Source: Rubrivivax sp. (lineage in GTDB: Bacteria; Pseudomonadota; Gammaproteobacteria; Burkholderiales; Burkholderiaceae). From it: a stretch of DNA of 13,325 nucleotides. This document shows, piece after piece, positions 1-8,400 of this stretch; within the stretch, counting starts at the first letter, position 1; the number at the start of each line of letters is the position of its first letter. The stretch is from positions 1 through 13,325 of the forward strand of contig SEEY01000035.1 in the NCBI GenBank assembly GCA_004211235.1, given 5' to 3'. The notes beneath the pieces are model-generated. The model did not search any database, had not been told where the DNA came from, and worked only from the letters and a program-made list of their open reading frames with translations. A program made the translations under genes and the position numbers.

Positions 1-1061
1 AGCTGACGCTGAGCTATGGCCGCGCCGGTGCCGGGCAGCGGGCGCTGCTCCGGTCTGTCGACTCGCCGCTGGGGCAGATCCGCTACAAGCAGGACGAGCA
101 GGGTCGACTGAGCGAAGTGACGTTGAGCGATGCGCTGACGCGTCGCTATCACTACGAGCCTGAGCACAACGGCGGCAACGAGTTCGCGCTGACGGGCATC
201 AGCGCCATCGCGCGTGATGCGAAGACGGGCCAGATGGCGACGCAGCGGCTGTCGACCTACGCCTATGACGCCGCCGGCCTGGCGGTGCTGAGCACCAAGG
301 GCCGGCCGCTGACGTTGAAGGACGCCAAGCCGGTGGACGGCACCGGCATAGAGCAGGTGCGCGTGCAATACCTCGCCAAGCCGTCGCCGCAGGAGGGCAT
401 GCCCGACAAGACCGGCGAGGTGCAGGTGAGGCCCGAGCGGCTGGGGCGCGTCGTGCTGACCAACAGCCTGGGCCAGACGACCGAGCTGACGACCGCGGTG
501 ATCGGCGGCGGCTACCGGCTCATCAGCATGCGCGGCCCCGGCTGCTCGACCTGCGCGCCGAGCAACCGCAGCCACGCCTATGACCGCGAAGGCCGGCTGC
601 TGCGCACGACGGAGCTGGATGCGCAGGGCCGGCCGCAAGCCGCCGAGCTGCGCCGTTATGACGAACGCGGTCGGCTGGCTCGCACGGAGCGCCAGGCCTA
701 TGTCGACGGCAAGCCGCAGGCCGCGCAGCTGCTGCAGCGCTATGACTACACCGATGTCAGGTTCAAGGACGGCAGCGTCGCCATCGGCCAGCAACCGACG
801 CTGGTTGCCCAGCCCAGCGTCATCGCCGGCAAGGAGCGCACGACGAGCTTCGACTACAACGAGTGCGGCCAGGTCGTGAAGGTGACGCAGGCCGGCTGGA
901 GCCCGGTGAATGAACAGGGCGCGCCGGTGGCCCAGGGTGCGCCAATCACACGCACCAGCCTTTATCGCTACAAGATGGTCAGCGGCCGAAGCCTGCTGGC
1001 CGAGGTAGACGGGCCGCTCCCAAACGGGCCCAAAGCGGATCCGGGCGACTCGGACGTGACG
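1..1061 (+). repeat. Direct repeat copy 1 of the RHS shell sequence
   Basis: This stretch matches 6294-7351 in the second RHS gene in the same orientation, colinear apart from a one-codon difference (DAKTGQM here, DAKGQL there). In bases 61-120 I count 8 mismatches against the other copy. Similarity stops soon after a shared GGACGTGACG, where the two proteins change from SDVTRFEW to SDVTLVQW and then diverge. The left edge is unknown because the window begins inside the repeat. Confidence 0.9.
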
Positions 1062-4000
1062 CGTTTCGAATGGGACACGCAGGGCCGCATGCAAGCCGCT
1101 GCTGCGCCCGGCGGCATGGCCTGGACCTTCGCCCACACTCCCGAGGGCTGGCTGCGGCAGATGATGCTGAACGACGGCCACCGGCTCGTGCGCACCGAGT
1201 GGCAATGGCAGGCGAATGGCATCGTCGCAGCCCAGCCGCTGAGCATCCTGCGCAGCGCCTGGCAGCTGGACGCCACCGGCAAGCCGGTCGATGCGTCGCG
1301 GCGTGATGCCACCGTGCTGCGCGCCGACTATGACGCGCTCGGCCGCCGCTCGGCGCTGCACGGCGACGACGCCACGAAGACGCTGCACTACGACGACTCC
1401 GGCCGGCCGCAGACGATGCGCCTGCCCGATGGCAGCGAGCTCCATTGGGCCTTCGACTCCGAAAGCCGGCCACTGGCCGCCACGCAGACGACGGCGGACG
1501 GGCAGGTCCAAGGCGCGCGGGCGTGGTTGCGTGACGCACAGGGGCAACTGCTCGCGACGCTCTACCCCGGCGGCAAGCTGCAACTGCAGGCCATGCTGCC
1601 CGTCGACGGCCAGTCGCGTCAGCTGGACGAAGCACTGAGCGCACGCGAGGGCGTTGATGGCGCCGCGCGCCTGCGCCTGCGTGACGACTTCGGCCGCGAG
1701 GTGCTGAGCCGCGACCCGGAGGACGGGCAGATCGTCACAACCTTTGCCGCCGAGCTGCGCGATGGCGTGGCCTACGAGATGCAGCGCCAGATCCGCACCG
1801 GCACCGATGGCCGCAGCAGAGTCGAGGAGCGCCTGTACTTCGACACCGCGCAGCGTCTGCGCCTGCGGGGCAGCAGCGGTGAGGGGTCCGTAGCGGCCTG
1901 CGAGGAAGCATTGCGCTACGAAGGCCGTCTGCTGATGGCCATTGAGGGTTGCGGCAACCGCCAGACCTTCGCGCGCGACGCGATGGGTCTCATCACGACG
2001 CATGACCGAATGGTCGGCGAGTTGCAGGTGCAGGAGCGCTTCGCCTACGACGCCCAGGGTCGCCTGGTACTGCGCGTGCTGCCGGACTCGCAGGTGCTGC
2101 GTTACGGCAAGCCGGGCCAGGCCGGGCCGACGCTGGCGAGGCTGCGGCCGTGGCTGCAGGGTGTCTACGCGAGTCGCCCTGAATTGGCGCTGGCGGTGGC
2201 CGACTTCCTGCCGCGCCGCTGGGGGCATGAGAACCTGGTGGACTCGATGCAGGGCTCCGCCAGCGCGGGCCTCACCGGCCTCACGCATGGCAACGGCGTC
2301 CGCACCGCCTGGGCCGGCGCCCCCACCGACCCGGCAACCGTCGTAAGCAGGACAGGCGAAGAGGCCGCGCGGTTGAAGGTGCAATGGCCGCTGGCCGCAA
2401 GGCCCGCGGTGCTGCGTCCGGCCGATGCCGGCGAACCGCCGCAGCGCGACGCCTTCGGCCGCCGCAGGACGTTCACGCCGTCGAGCGGGCCGTTTGCCGG
2501 CCAGACGCTGGGGCTGCAATGGAACGAGCGCCACGAGCTGGCGGCGCTGCGGCTCGCGGACGGCCAGCCCGCCGCCGAATACCGCTACGACGCGGCGGGC
2601 AACCGCACGACCAAGACCGTCCACCCGCCCGGCCAGGCACCGCAGACGACCCAGTACGTCTACGACACCGCGCACCGCCTGATCGCCGTCTACGTCCGCG
2701 GCAAAGCGCCGCAGCAATATCTCTACGCCGACCACCGCGCCCACACGCTGCTGCGAGGTGCCGAGGCGCTGGCCGTGTCGACCGACTGGCGCGGCCTGCC
2801 GCTCCAGGTCAGCGACAGCGGCGGCAAGACGGTCTGGGCGGCGGAGGAATCCACCTGGGGTGAGGCCCGCGGCGGCGACGCGCCTGCGCTGCGGCTGGCC
2901 GGCCAGGTCTTCGACGAGGAGAGCGGCCTTCACTACAACGTGCACCGCTACCTGGACACTCGCACGGGCCACTACCTCAGCCCGGACCCCACCGGCACAC
3001 CCGACGGGCCCGACCGCTATGCCTATCTGCGTGGCCAGCCGGAGTCGGGCATCGACCCGCTGGGCCTGTTCGAGATCCCCGTCAACTACTTCTTCAACCA
3101 GAGCAGCGCCTTCGACAAGCTGCCGCCCGTCGGCGACGACGGCCACGGCGACATCGTCCGCGCCGCCTTTGCGATCTACCAGGCCAAGGAAGGCAATCGC
3201 TTCTCCAAGTTCTTCATTGATCAGGTGATCCTGAACAACTACCAGAGCGATGCGCTGGACACGGTGCACCCCTTCTACAAGAGCGGCCCCGGCGGCGGGC
3301 CCGGCATTGCGGGCGGTGGGCAGTTCAATGCGTTCAATCACATCGACAACCCGCACGACGGCCCGATGTGCAAGGACGCCGCCTGCACCACGCTGGGCGA
3401 CGGCTACTCGCTGGACTGGATCAGGAACTCGCACAACCAGATCGACGCGAACCGCGGCAAGTACACCGACGTCGCCGCCGGCGACGGGCGCGGTGACATC
3501 AGCCCGCTGCTCGGAGCCTTCGGCCAGAACTCGCATGCGCTGGCCGACTTCTACGCCCACAGCAACTGGGTCGACGGCGTGGACCGCGGCGGCAAGGTCG
3601 TCAACAAGTACAAGGAAGACGGCAAGGACAAGGTCGAGTGCGGCTATGTGCCGGTGGGCAAGGACATGCGCACGATCTGGGACGAGGACATGAGCGACGG
3701 CGCGCTGCGCACCCTCTACACCGGCACCGTGCAGTTGGGCGAATCGACCTGGCCGCTGCCCGACTACGACACGACCAACAAGATCTGCGGCGATGCCAGC
3801 TCGCTCGGCAAGGGCGACATCGTCTGCAAAAAGGACAAGACCACGCACGGCTACTGGGGCAAGGACCATGACGGGACGATGCCGGATGAAAAGGCTTTCA
3901 CCAGCAAAGACAGCGATGCCTTCGGCAAGGCAGGGATGTATTTCTGGGAGGTGTCGACCTACAACGGCAGCCCGCCGTCCACAGACACGGGCAAGGCGGT

Positions 4001-4280
4001 GTTCGGCAGCAACTGGCTGTCGGTCGAGGGCAAGAATCAAAGCGAGCTGAAGAAGGGCGACAAGCTTCTCGTCGCACGTCGAATCACCAACCGCCATCGG
4101 CTGGCGTTCTCCCTGGCCATTGCCCACACCGTCAAGGAGATCGGCAAGCTCTATGAAGACTCGGCCGGCAAGATGGTCGGCAGTGCCGAGCTGCGCGACG
4201 TCTTCCTGATGAACCAGTCCGAGATCGGCAGCGCTGGTGTGGAGTACAAAAACCGTACTTCGAAGACGGGTGGCACATGA
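1..4280 (+). CDS. RHS-repeat polymorphic toxin with HET-C/Zn-phospholipase-like C-terminus (5' end outside window)
   Basis: The reading frame is open from base 3 to the TGA at 4278-4280 (1425 residues seen), so the true start lies upstream. Residues 1 to about 1010 carry repeated YD-type units (for example YDREGRL, YDERGRL, YRYDAAGN), typical of the RHS beta-barrel shell that encloses a toxin. The core ends with SPDP-TG and then DPLGL at residues 1018-1022, the usual RHS core/toxin junction. The 403 residues after it form the variable tip. They contain HALADFYAHSNW (His1178, Asp1182, His1186), DI at 1050-1051 after His1048, a NHIDN segment (His1113, Asp1115) and a C-terminal helix with His1365 and His1375. 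The H-x3-D-x3-H-S-N pattern resembles HET-C and related zinc-dependent phospholipase-like proteins, so a membrane-lipid hydrolase is inferred, not shown. A CSTC cysteine pair (181, 184) is shared with the second RHS protein. The stop overlaps the next ATG (ATGA), which implies translational coupling to its immunity gene. RHS identity is secure; toxin class is moderately sure. Confidence 0.93.
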   Translation, partial: LTLSYGRAGAGQRALLRSVDSPLGQIRYKQDEQGRLSEVTLSDALTRRYHYEPEHNGGNEFALTGISAIARDAKTGQMATQRLSTYAYDAAGLAVLSTKGRPLTLKDAKPVDGTGIEQVRVQYLAKPSPQEGMPDKTGEVQVRPERLGRVVLTNSLGQTTELTTAVIGGGYRLISMRGPGCSTCAPSNRSHAYDREGRLLRTTELDAQGRPQAAELRRYDERGRLARTERQAYVDGKPQAAQLLQRYDYTDVRFKDGSVAIGQQPTLVAQPSVIAGKERTTSFDYNECGQVVKVTQAGWSPVNEQGAPVAQGAPITRTSLYRYKMVSGRSLLAEVDGPLPNGPKADPGDSDVTRFEWDTQGRMQAAAAPGGMAWTFAHTPEGWLRQMMLNDGHRLVRTEWQWQANGIVAAQPLSILRSAWQLDATGKPVDASRRDATVLRADYDALGRRSALHGDDATKTLHYDDSGRPQTMRLPDGSELHWAFDSESRPLAATQTTADGQVQGARAWLRDAQGQLLATLYPGGKLQLQAMLPVDGQSRQLDEALSAREGVDGAARLRLRDDFGREVLSRDPEDGQIVTTFAAELRDGVAYEMQRQIRTGTDGRSRVEERLYFDTAQRLRLRGSSGEGSVAACEEALRYEGRLLMAIEGCGNRQTFARDAMGLITTHDRMVGELQVQERFAYDAQGRLVLRVLPDSQVLRYGKPGQAGPTLARLRPWLQGVYASRPELALAVADFLPRRWGHENLVDSMQGSASAGLTGLTHGNGVRTAWAGAPTDPATVVSRTGEEAARLKVQWPLAARPAVLRPADAGEPPQRDAFGRRRTFTPSSGPFAGQTLGLQWNERHELAALRLADGQPAAEYRYDAAGNRTTKTVHPPGQAPQTTQYVYDTAHRLIAVYVRGKAPQQYLYADHRAHTLLRGAEALAVSTDWRGLPLQVSDSGGKTVWAAEESTWGEARGGDAPALRLAGQVFDEESGLHYNVHRYLDTRTGHYLSPDPTGTPDGPDRYAYLRGQPESGIDPLGLFEIPVNYFFNQSSAFDKLPPVGDDGHGDIVRAAFAIYQAKEGNRFSKFFIDQVILNNYQSDALDTVHPFYKSGPGGGPGIAGGGQFNAFNHIDNPHDGPMCKDAACTTLGDGYSLDWIRNSHNQIDANRGKYTDVAAGDGRGDISPLLGAFGQNSHALADFYAHSNWVDGVDRGGKVVNKYKEDGKDKVECGYVPVGKDMRTIWDEDMSDGALRTLYTGTVQLGESTWPLPDYDTTNKICGDASSLGKGDIVCKKDKTTHGYWGKDHDGTMPDEKAFTSKDSDAFGKAGMYFWEVSTYNGSPPSTDTGKAVFGSNWLSVEGKNQSELKKGDKLLVARRITNRHRLAFSLAIAHTVKEIGKLYEDSAGKMVGSAELRDVFLMNQSEIGSAGVEYKNRTSKTGGT

Positions 4281-4987
4281 ACATTTCCAGGAACCTCGTC
4301 GCTTGGACCTTGGCGTCATGCCTCGCGGCGGGCACGGCGACAGCGCAGATTCCGCGCACCGACACGGCGGAATGCGCACTGCCGGGCGGCCACCGCATCG
4401 AGCTCGCGTCGCGCTACACCTGGATGCCGGTCAATCTGCATCCGCGCTCCGGCCGCAGCCATTTCGACCAGCAGGACTACCGCGTCACACTCAAGCCCGC
4501 CAAGGGCAGGTCGTTGGCCTTGAAGGCGCCACTCGACGGCACGCCGATGGACGACGGCGTCGCCGCCATGTACTGCGGGCAGTTCGGTGCCATCGGTAAC
4601 CTGGTTTTCAGCAGCGGGGACCTGGTTGATGCAAGTACGCGCGCGGTGTTCGACGTCAGCGAGCTGGAAACGCTGTTCATGGTGTTGCAAGACTCGCTCA
4701 GGAGCCAACGCCACCAAGCCCTCCTGGACCAGCGCAGCCTGAGCTTCCCCAGCGGCCTGGCATTCGGCCGCGCGGACGACCGCATCGTGGCGGAGCAGGG
4801 GCTGGTGCGGGAAAAGGAAAACGGCGAGGTACGCGCCGTACTGCGCTTCGAATGGCGGAACTCCGACAAGGCGTGGCGAGAAGTCGGCGTCTTCGACACC
4901 TCCGAATTCTTCGTGATGGGGCAGCCGTGGGAGGCGCAGCCCTTCATCGGCCGGCCGGTCAAGGTGAATGGCAAGAAGCCGGGGTAA
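4277..4987 (+). CDS. Putative periplasmic immunity protein for the upstream RHS toxin
   Basis: This 236-residue protein starts at an ATG that overlaps the stop of the RHS gene (ATGA), the usual arrangement for an immunity gene after its toxin. The N-terminus is a typical Sec signal peptide: Arg at position 5, a hydrophobic core around residues 7-19, and a likely cut after ATA at residue 23. No further membrane segment is evident, so the mature protein should be periplasmic. It has two cysteines after the signal, C33 (in ECALPGGH) and C100 (in MYCGQ), which could form a disulfide. I do not recognise the family. Export makes sense if the toxin attacks phospholipids from the periplasm. A stub of a related gene follows immediately downstream. 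Immunity is inferred from position and topology, not from homology. Confidence 0.8.
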   Translation: MNISRNLVAWTLASCLAAGTATAQIPRTDTAECALPGGHRIELASRYTWMPVNLHPRSGRSHFDQQDYRVTLKPAKGRSLALKAPLDGTPMDDGVAAMYCGQFGAIGNLVFSSGDLVDASTRAVFDVSELETLFMVLQDSLRSQRHQALLDQRSLSFPSGLAFGRADDRIVAEQGLVREKENGEVRAVLRFEWRNSDKAWREVGVFDTSEFFVMGQPWEAQPFIGRPVKVNGKKPG

Positions 4988-5004
4988 GGCGAACACTCCA
5001 AGCA

Positions 5005-5134
5005 ATGAAAGTCCTCTCTGGGCATTTTGCGATCACCGCGTTTCTCGCGATGCTGTTGCGCGCTGCCGGGCGGCCACCGTATCGAGCTGGCTTTGCAAGG
5101 AGCCGGCGAAGAACTGGCCTGCCGCGACCCCTGA
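5005..5134 (+). pseudogene. Frameshifted stub of a second immunity-family gene
   Basis: An ATG at 5005 opens MKVLSGHFAITAFLAMLL, which looks like a signal peptide. A different frame (5057-5134) then reads CALPGGHRIELA and continues to LACRDP and a stop. The intact gene at 4277-4987 has CALPGGHRIELA at residues 33-44, and the DNA is nearly identical there (CTGCCGGGCGGCCACCG in both). The rest of the protein is missing. This is best read as the decayed 5' end of a paralogous immunity gene, with the frame lost between signal peptide and mature part. The residues after IELA do not match the intact gene, so the stub came from a diverged relative and is not a simple recent duplication. Confidence 0.7.
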
Positions 5135-5491
5135 TCTCACGCGCACGGCTCAAGGTCATCCGGCGCGAACGAACCGCCGCGGAAAGGTCCTGCGCGCGGG
5201 CTGGATGTCCGTGGGCGGAGGTAGGCCAGCGACGCCGAACGATCGGTTACTTCTTTGACGGTGGATGTGACTGCACCCCCTGCTGTTCAAGGTCTTCCGC
5301 GCGCCAGCAGGCCTCTGCATCATCGCCCCGCCCTGCTGCTCCGGGAGCCCGGGCAAGAAGAACGACCTTGGCAAACGTCGGGCGCTAACTGCGATACCAC
5401 AGGCCCACGTGTGACTTCACGTGGCGCGGCATCCCGACCTGCGATCCATGCACGTGCGTGCCGCACTGCTCCACACCTGCCCCGCTGACTG
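5135..5491. other. Intergenic region before the second RHS gene
   Basis: I find no convincing gene in these 357 bases. All frames give short, low-quality readings and none resembles the neighbouring proteins. The right part holds three CACGTG hexamers, listed separately. No strong sigma-70 promoter or intrinsic terminator could be picked out by eye, although a promoter for the downstream gene is likely to lie here. Confidence 0.6.
5405..5457. promoter_or_regulatory. Cluster of three CACGTG palindromes, possible operator
   Basis: CCACGTG (5405-5411) and CACGTGG (5418-5424) form a 7-base inverted repeat with a 6-base spacer. A third CACGTG lies at 5451-5456 inside GCACGTGC (5450-5457). The cluster ends about 35 bases before the RHS start codon, where a regulator could act. 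Function is inferred only from symmetry and position; no cognate regulator is present in the window. Confidence 0.35.
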
Positions 5492-8400
5492 ATGAACATG
5501 CCGCAAGCGTTTCGCACCACCCTTTGCGCTGCCCTGCTCGCCGGCGCGAGCCTGCTCGCGGCACCGGCCGCGCAGTCGGGCAGCCTGTTCGGCGGCGGCA
5601 GCACCTGCGACCCGACCAAGGCGAGTTGCATCCCGCCTCCGGGCGGTGGCGGCGGCAGCCCCTTCCCCTTCCCGCCGCCGGGCGGTGGCGGTGGCGGCGG
5701 TGGCGGCGTCTGCACCGCCCCGCCGGGCGGCTCGCCCAGCTGCGGCGGCGCGGGCCCGGCGTCAGTCGGCGGCGGCGGCGCGGGCGGGTTGATGGTGGGC
5801 GGCGGCAACCCGATCAACCTGATCACCGGCAACAAATACCAGGAAGAGACCGACCTCGCGGCCCTGCCCGGCATGCTCGGGCTGGAACTCAAGCGCTACT
5901 ACAACTCGCTGAGCCCGAACGCCGGCATCGCCGGTGCGCAATGGCGGCTGAGCTACGAGACGGTGCTGGTGGACCTGGGCTCGCAGATCCAGATCCTGCA
6001 GGCCGACGGCCGGCGCATCACGCTGACGAAGGGCCAGGGCCAGCAGGGCGGTGGCACGCTGTGCACCAGCCCGCAGCTGTCGGACGGCCAGGTGCGCATC
6101 GAGCAGCAGGGCGGCCAGCCGGTGTACCACTGGCGCTGGGCGGACGGCCGCGTGCTGACCTTCATGGCGGTCACCGCAGCACCGGGCCGCGGCTTTCCGC
6201 TGCACAGCATCACCGCCGCCACGGGCGAGCGCGTCCAGCTGGGCTACAACCCGATGGGCGACCTGATCTCGGTGGTCGACCCGCAGGGCCGCAAGCTGAC
6301 GCTGGGCTACGGCCGCGCCGGCGCAGGGCAGCGGGCGCTGCTGCGTTCCGTCGAATCGCCGCTCGGGCAGATCCGCTACAAGCAGGATGAACAGGGCCGC
6401 CTGACCGAGGTGACGTTCGGCGACACGCTGACGCGCCGCTATCACTACGAGGCCGAGCACAACGGCGGCAACGAGTTCGCGCTGACGGGCATCAGCGCCA
6501 TCAGCCGTGACGCCAAGGGTCAACTGGCGACGCAACGGCTGTCCACCTATGCCTACGACAAGGCCGGCCTGGCGGTGCTGAGCACCAAGGGCCGGCCGCT
6601 GGCGCTGAAGGACGGCAAGCCGTTGGACGGCACCGGCATCGAGCAGATCAAGGTGCAGTACCTCGCGAAGCCTTCGCCGCAGGAAGGCACGCCGGACAAG
6701 ACCGGCGAGGTGCAGGTGAAGTCCGAGCGCCTGGGCCGCGTCGTGGTGACGAACAGCCTGGGCCAGACCACCGAGCTGACGACCGCTGTGATCGGCGGCG
6801 GCTACCGGCTCGTGAGCATGCGCGGGCCCGGCTGCTCGACCTGCGGGCCGAGCAACCGCAGCCACGGCTATGACCGCGAAGGCCGGCTGCTGCGCACGAC
6901 GGAGCTGGATGCGAACGGCCGGCCCGTCGCCAGTGAACTGCGCCGTTATGACGACCGCGGCCGCCTGGCGCGTGTCGAGCGCCAGGCTTATGTCGACGGC
7001 AAGCCGCAGCCGGCGCAGCTGCTGCAGCGCTTCGAGTACGCCGAAGTGAAGTTCAAGGACGGCAGCATTGCCGTGGGCACGCAGCCGAGCCTCGTCGCCC
7101 AGCCCAGCGTCATCGCCGGCAAGGAACGCACGACCGCCTTCGACTACAACGAGTTCGGCCAGGTGGTGAAAGTGACGCAGGCCGGCTGGAGCCCGGTCGA
7201 TGCAAAGGGGGAGCCGGTGGCGCAGGGCGTCAGCATCACCCGCACGACGACCTACAACTACAAGACCGTCAACGGCCGCAGCCTGCTGGCACAGGTGGAC
7301 GGCCCGCTGGCCAACGGCCCCAAGGGGACGCCCGAAGATTCGGACGTGACGCTGGTGCAGTGGGACGAACGCGGCAACCAGCCGGTGAAGCTGCTGCACC
7401 CGGCAGGCCTCGTCACGCGGGCCGACTACACCGCCGACGGCCGCACCCGCCAGCTCATCGGCATGGACGGCGTGGCCAGCGTGTTCGACTACGCGCCCGA
7501 CGGCAGCCTGGCCAGCATCACGCGCGCCGGCGCGACGCGCCGCTTCGAGCACGACGCCCTCGGCCAGACCACAAGCGTGCTGGAGGCCAGCGGCGCGCGC
7601 ACACGCGTGGCGTTCGACCTGGCCGGCCAGGTGGCCGCGCTGTTCGACGCGCAGAACAACCGCGTCGAGCTGCAGCGCGACCGCGAGGGCCGGTTGCTGC
7701 AGGCGCGGCTGCTGAACCCGGATGGCAGCGTGTCGCAGCAGCGCGATTTCCCGGCGCAGAGCGAGGCCGACGGCAGCGCTGCCGGCCGCGACGGCGTCAT
7801 GACGGCGATGCGCGACATCGTCAGCCAGGCGCAGGACGCCGGCAACGTCGCCCGCCCGGACCTGCTGCAGGCCATGCGCGCCGCGCAGGACGCGCTGTCG
7901 GACGGCTGGCCCCGGCCGTCGCAGTCCATCACGGACATCGCGGATGCGAGCGGCGCCTACACGAGCCACTACCGCGACGACTTCGGCCAGCTGCGCCGCG
8001 TGGAAAGCCCGACCACCGGCACCAGCCTGTTCGAGTACGACGCCGCGGGCCGCCTGCTGGCCCGCGTGCAGGTGGAGCTCAGCCGCGCCGAGTACCGCCG
8101 CGACCCGGCCGGGCGCGTCATCGCCGTGCATGTGCGCGACGTGCATGGCCAGGTCGACGAGGACGCCCGCATCACCTGGGGCCCGGCCAACAAGCCGCAG
8201 CTCATCAAATACCTCGCCGGCGAAGAGCGCTTCGCCTATGACGCCGGAGGCCGGCTCGCCGAACACGAGCAGCGCGTGGACAGGCAGCGCTGGACGATCA
8301 AATACGCCCACAACGCCGCCGGCCAGCTGATCGGCAAGACGCTGCCTGATGGCCGGCAGCTCGACTTCCGCTACCGCGGCAGCCAGCATTCGCGGGCCGG

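Noticed and set aside
117..119. GTG as start of the first RHS gene
   Set aside because: The frame is open and clearly homologous to the second RHS protein upstream to base 3, so this codon is internal.
4316..5005. Minus-strand frame opposite the exported immunity gene
   Set aside because: The plus-strand gene has a signal peptide and coupled start; the antisense translation has no recognisable features.
5255..5283. TTGACG as a -35 promoter element
   Set aside because: No acceptable -10 box at 16-18 bases downstream; the matching positions are C-rich.
5368..5400. TTGGCA followed by GCGATACC as a sigma-70 promoter for the second RHS gene
   Set aside because: The -10 match is poor at every allowed spacing, so it cannot be distinguished from chance.
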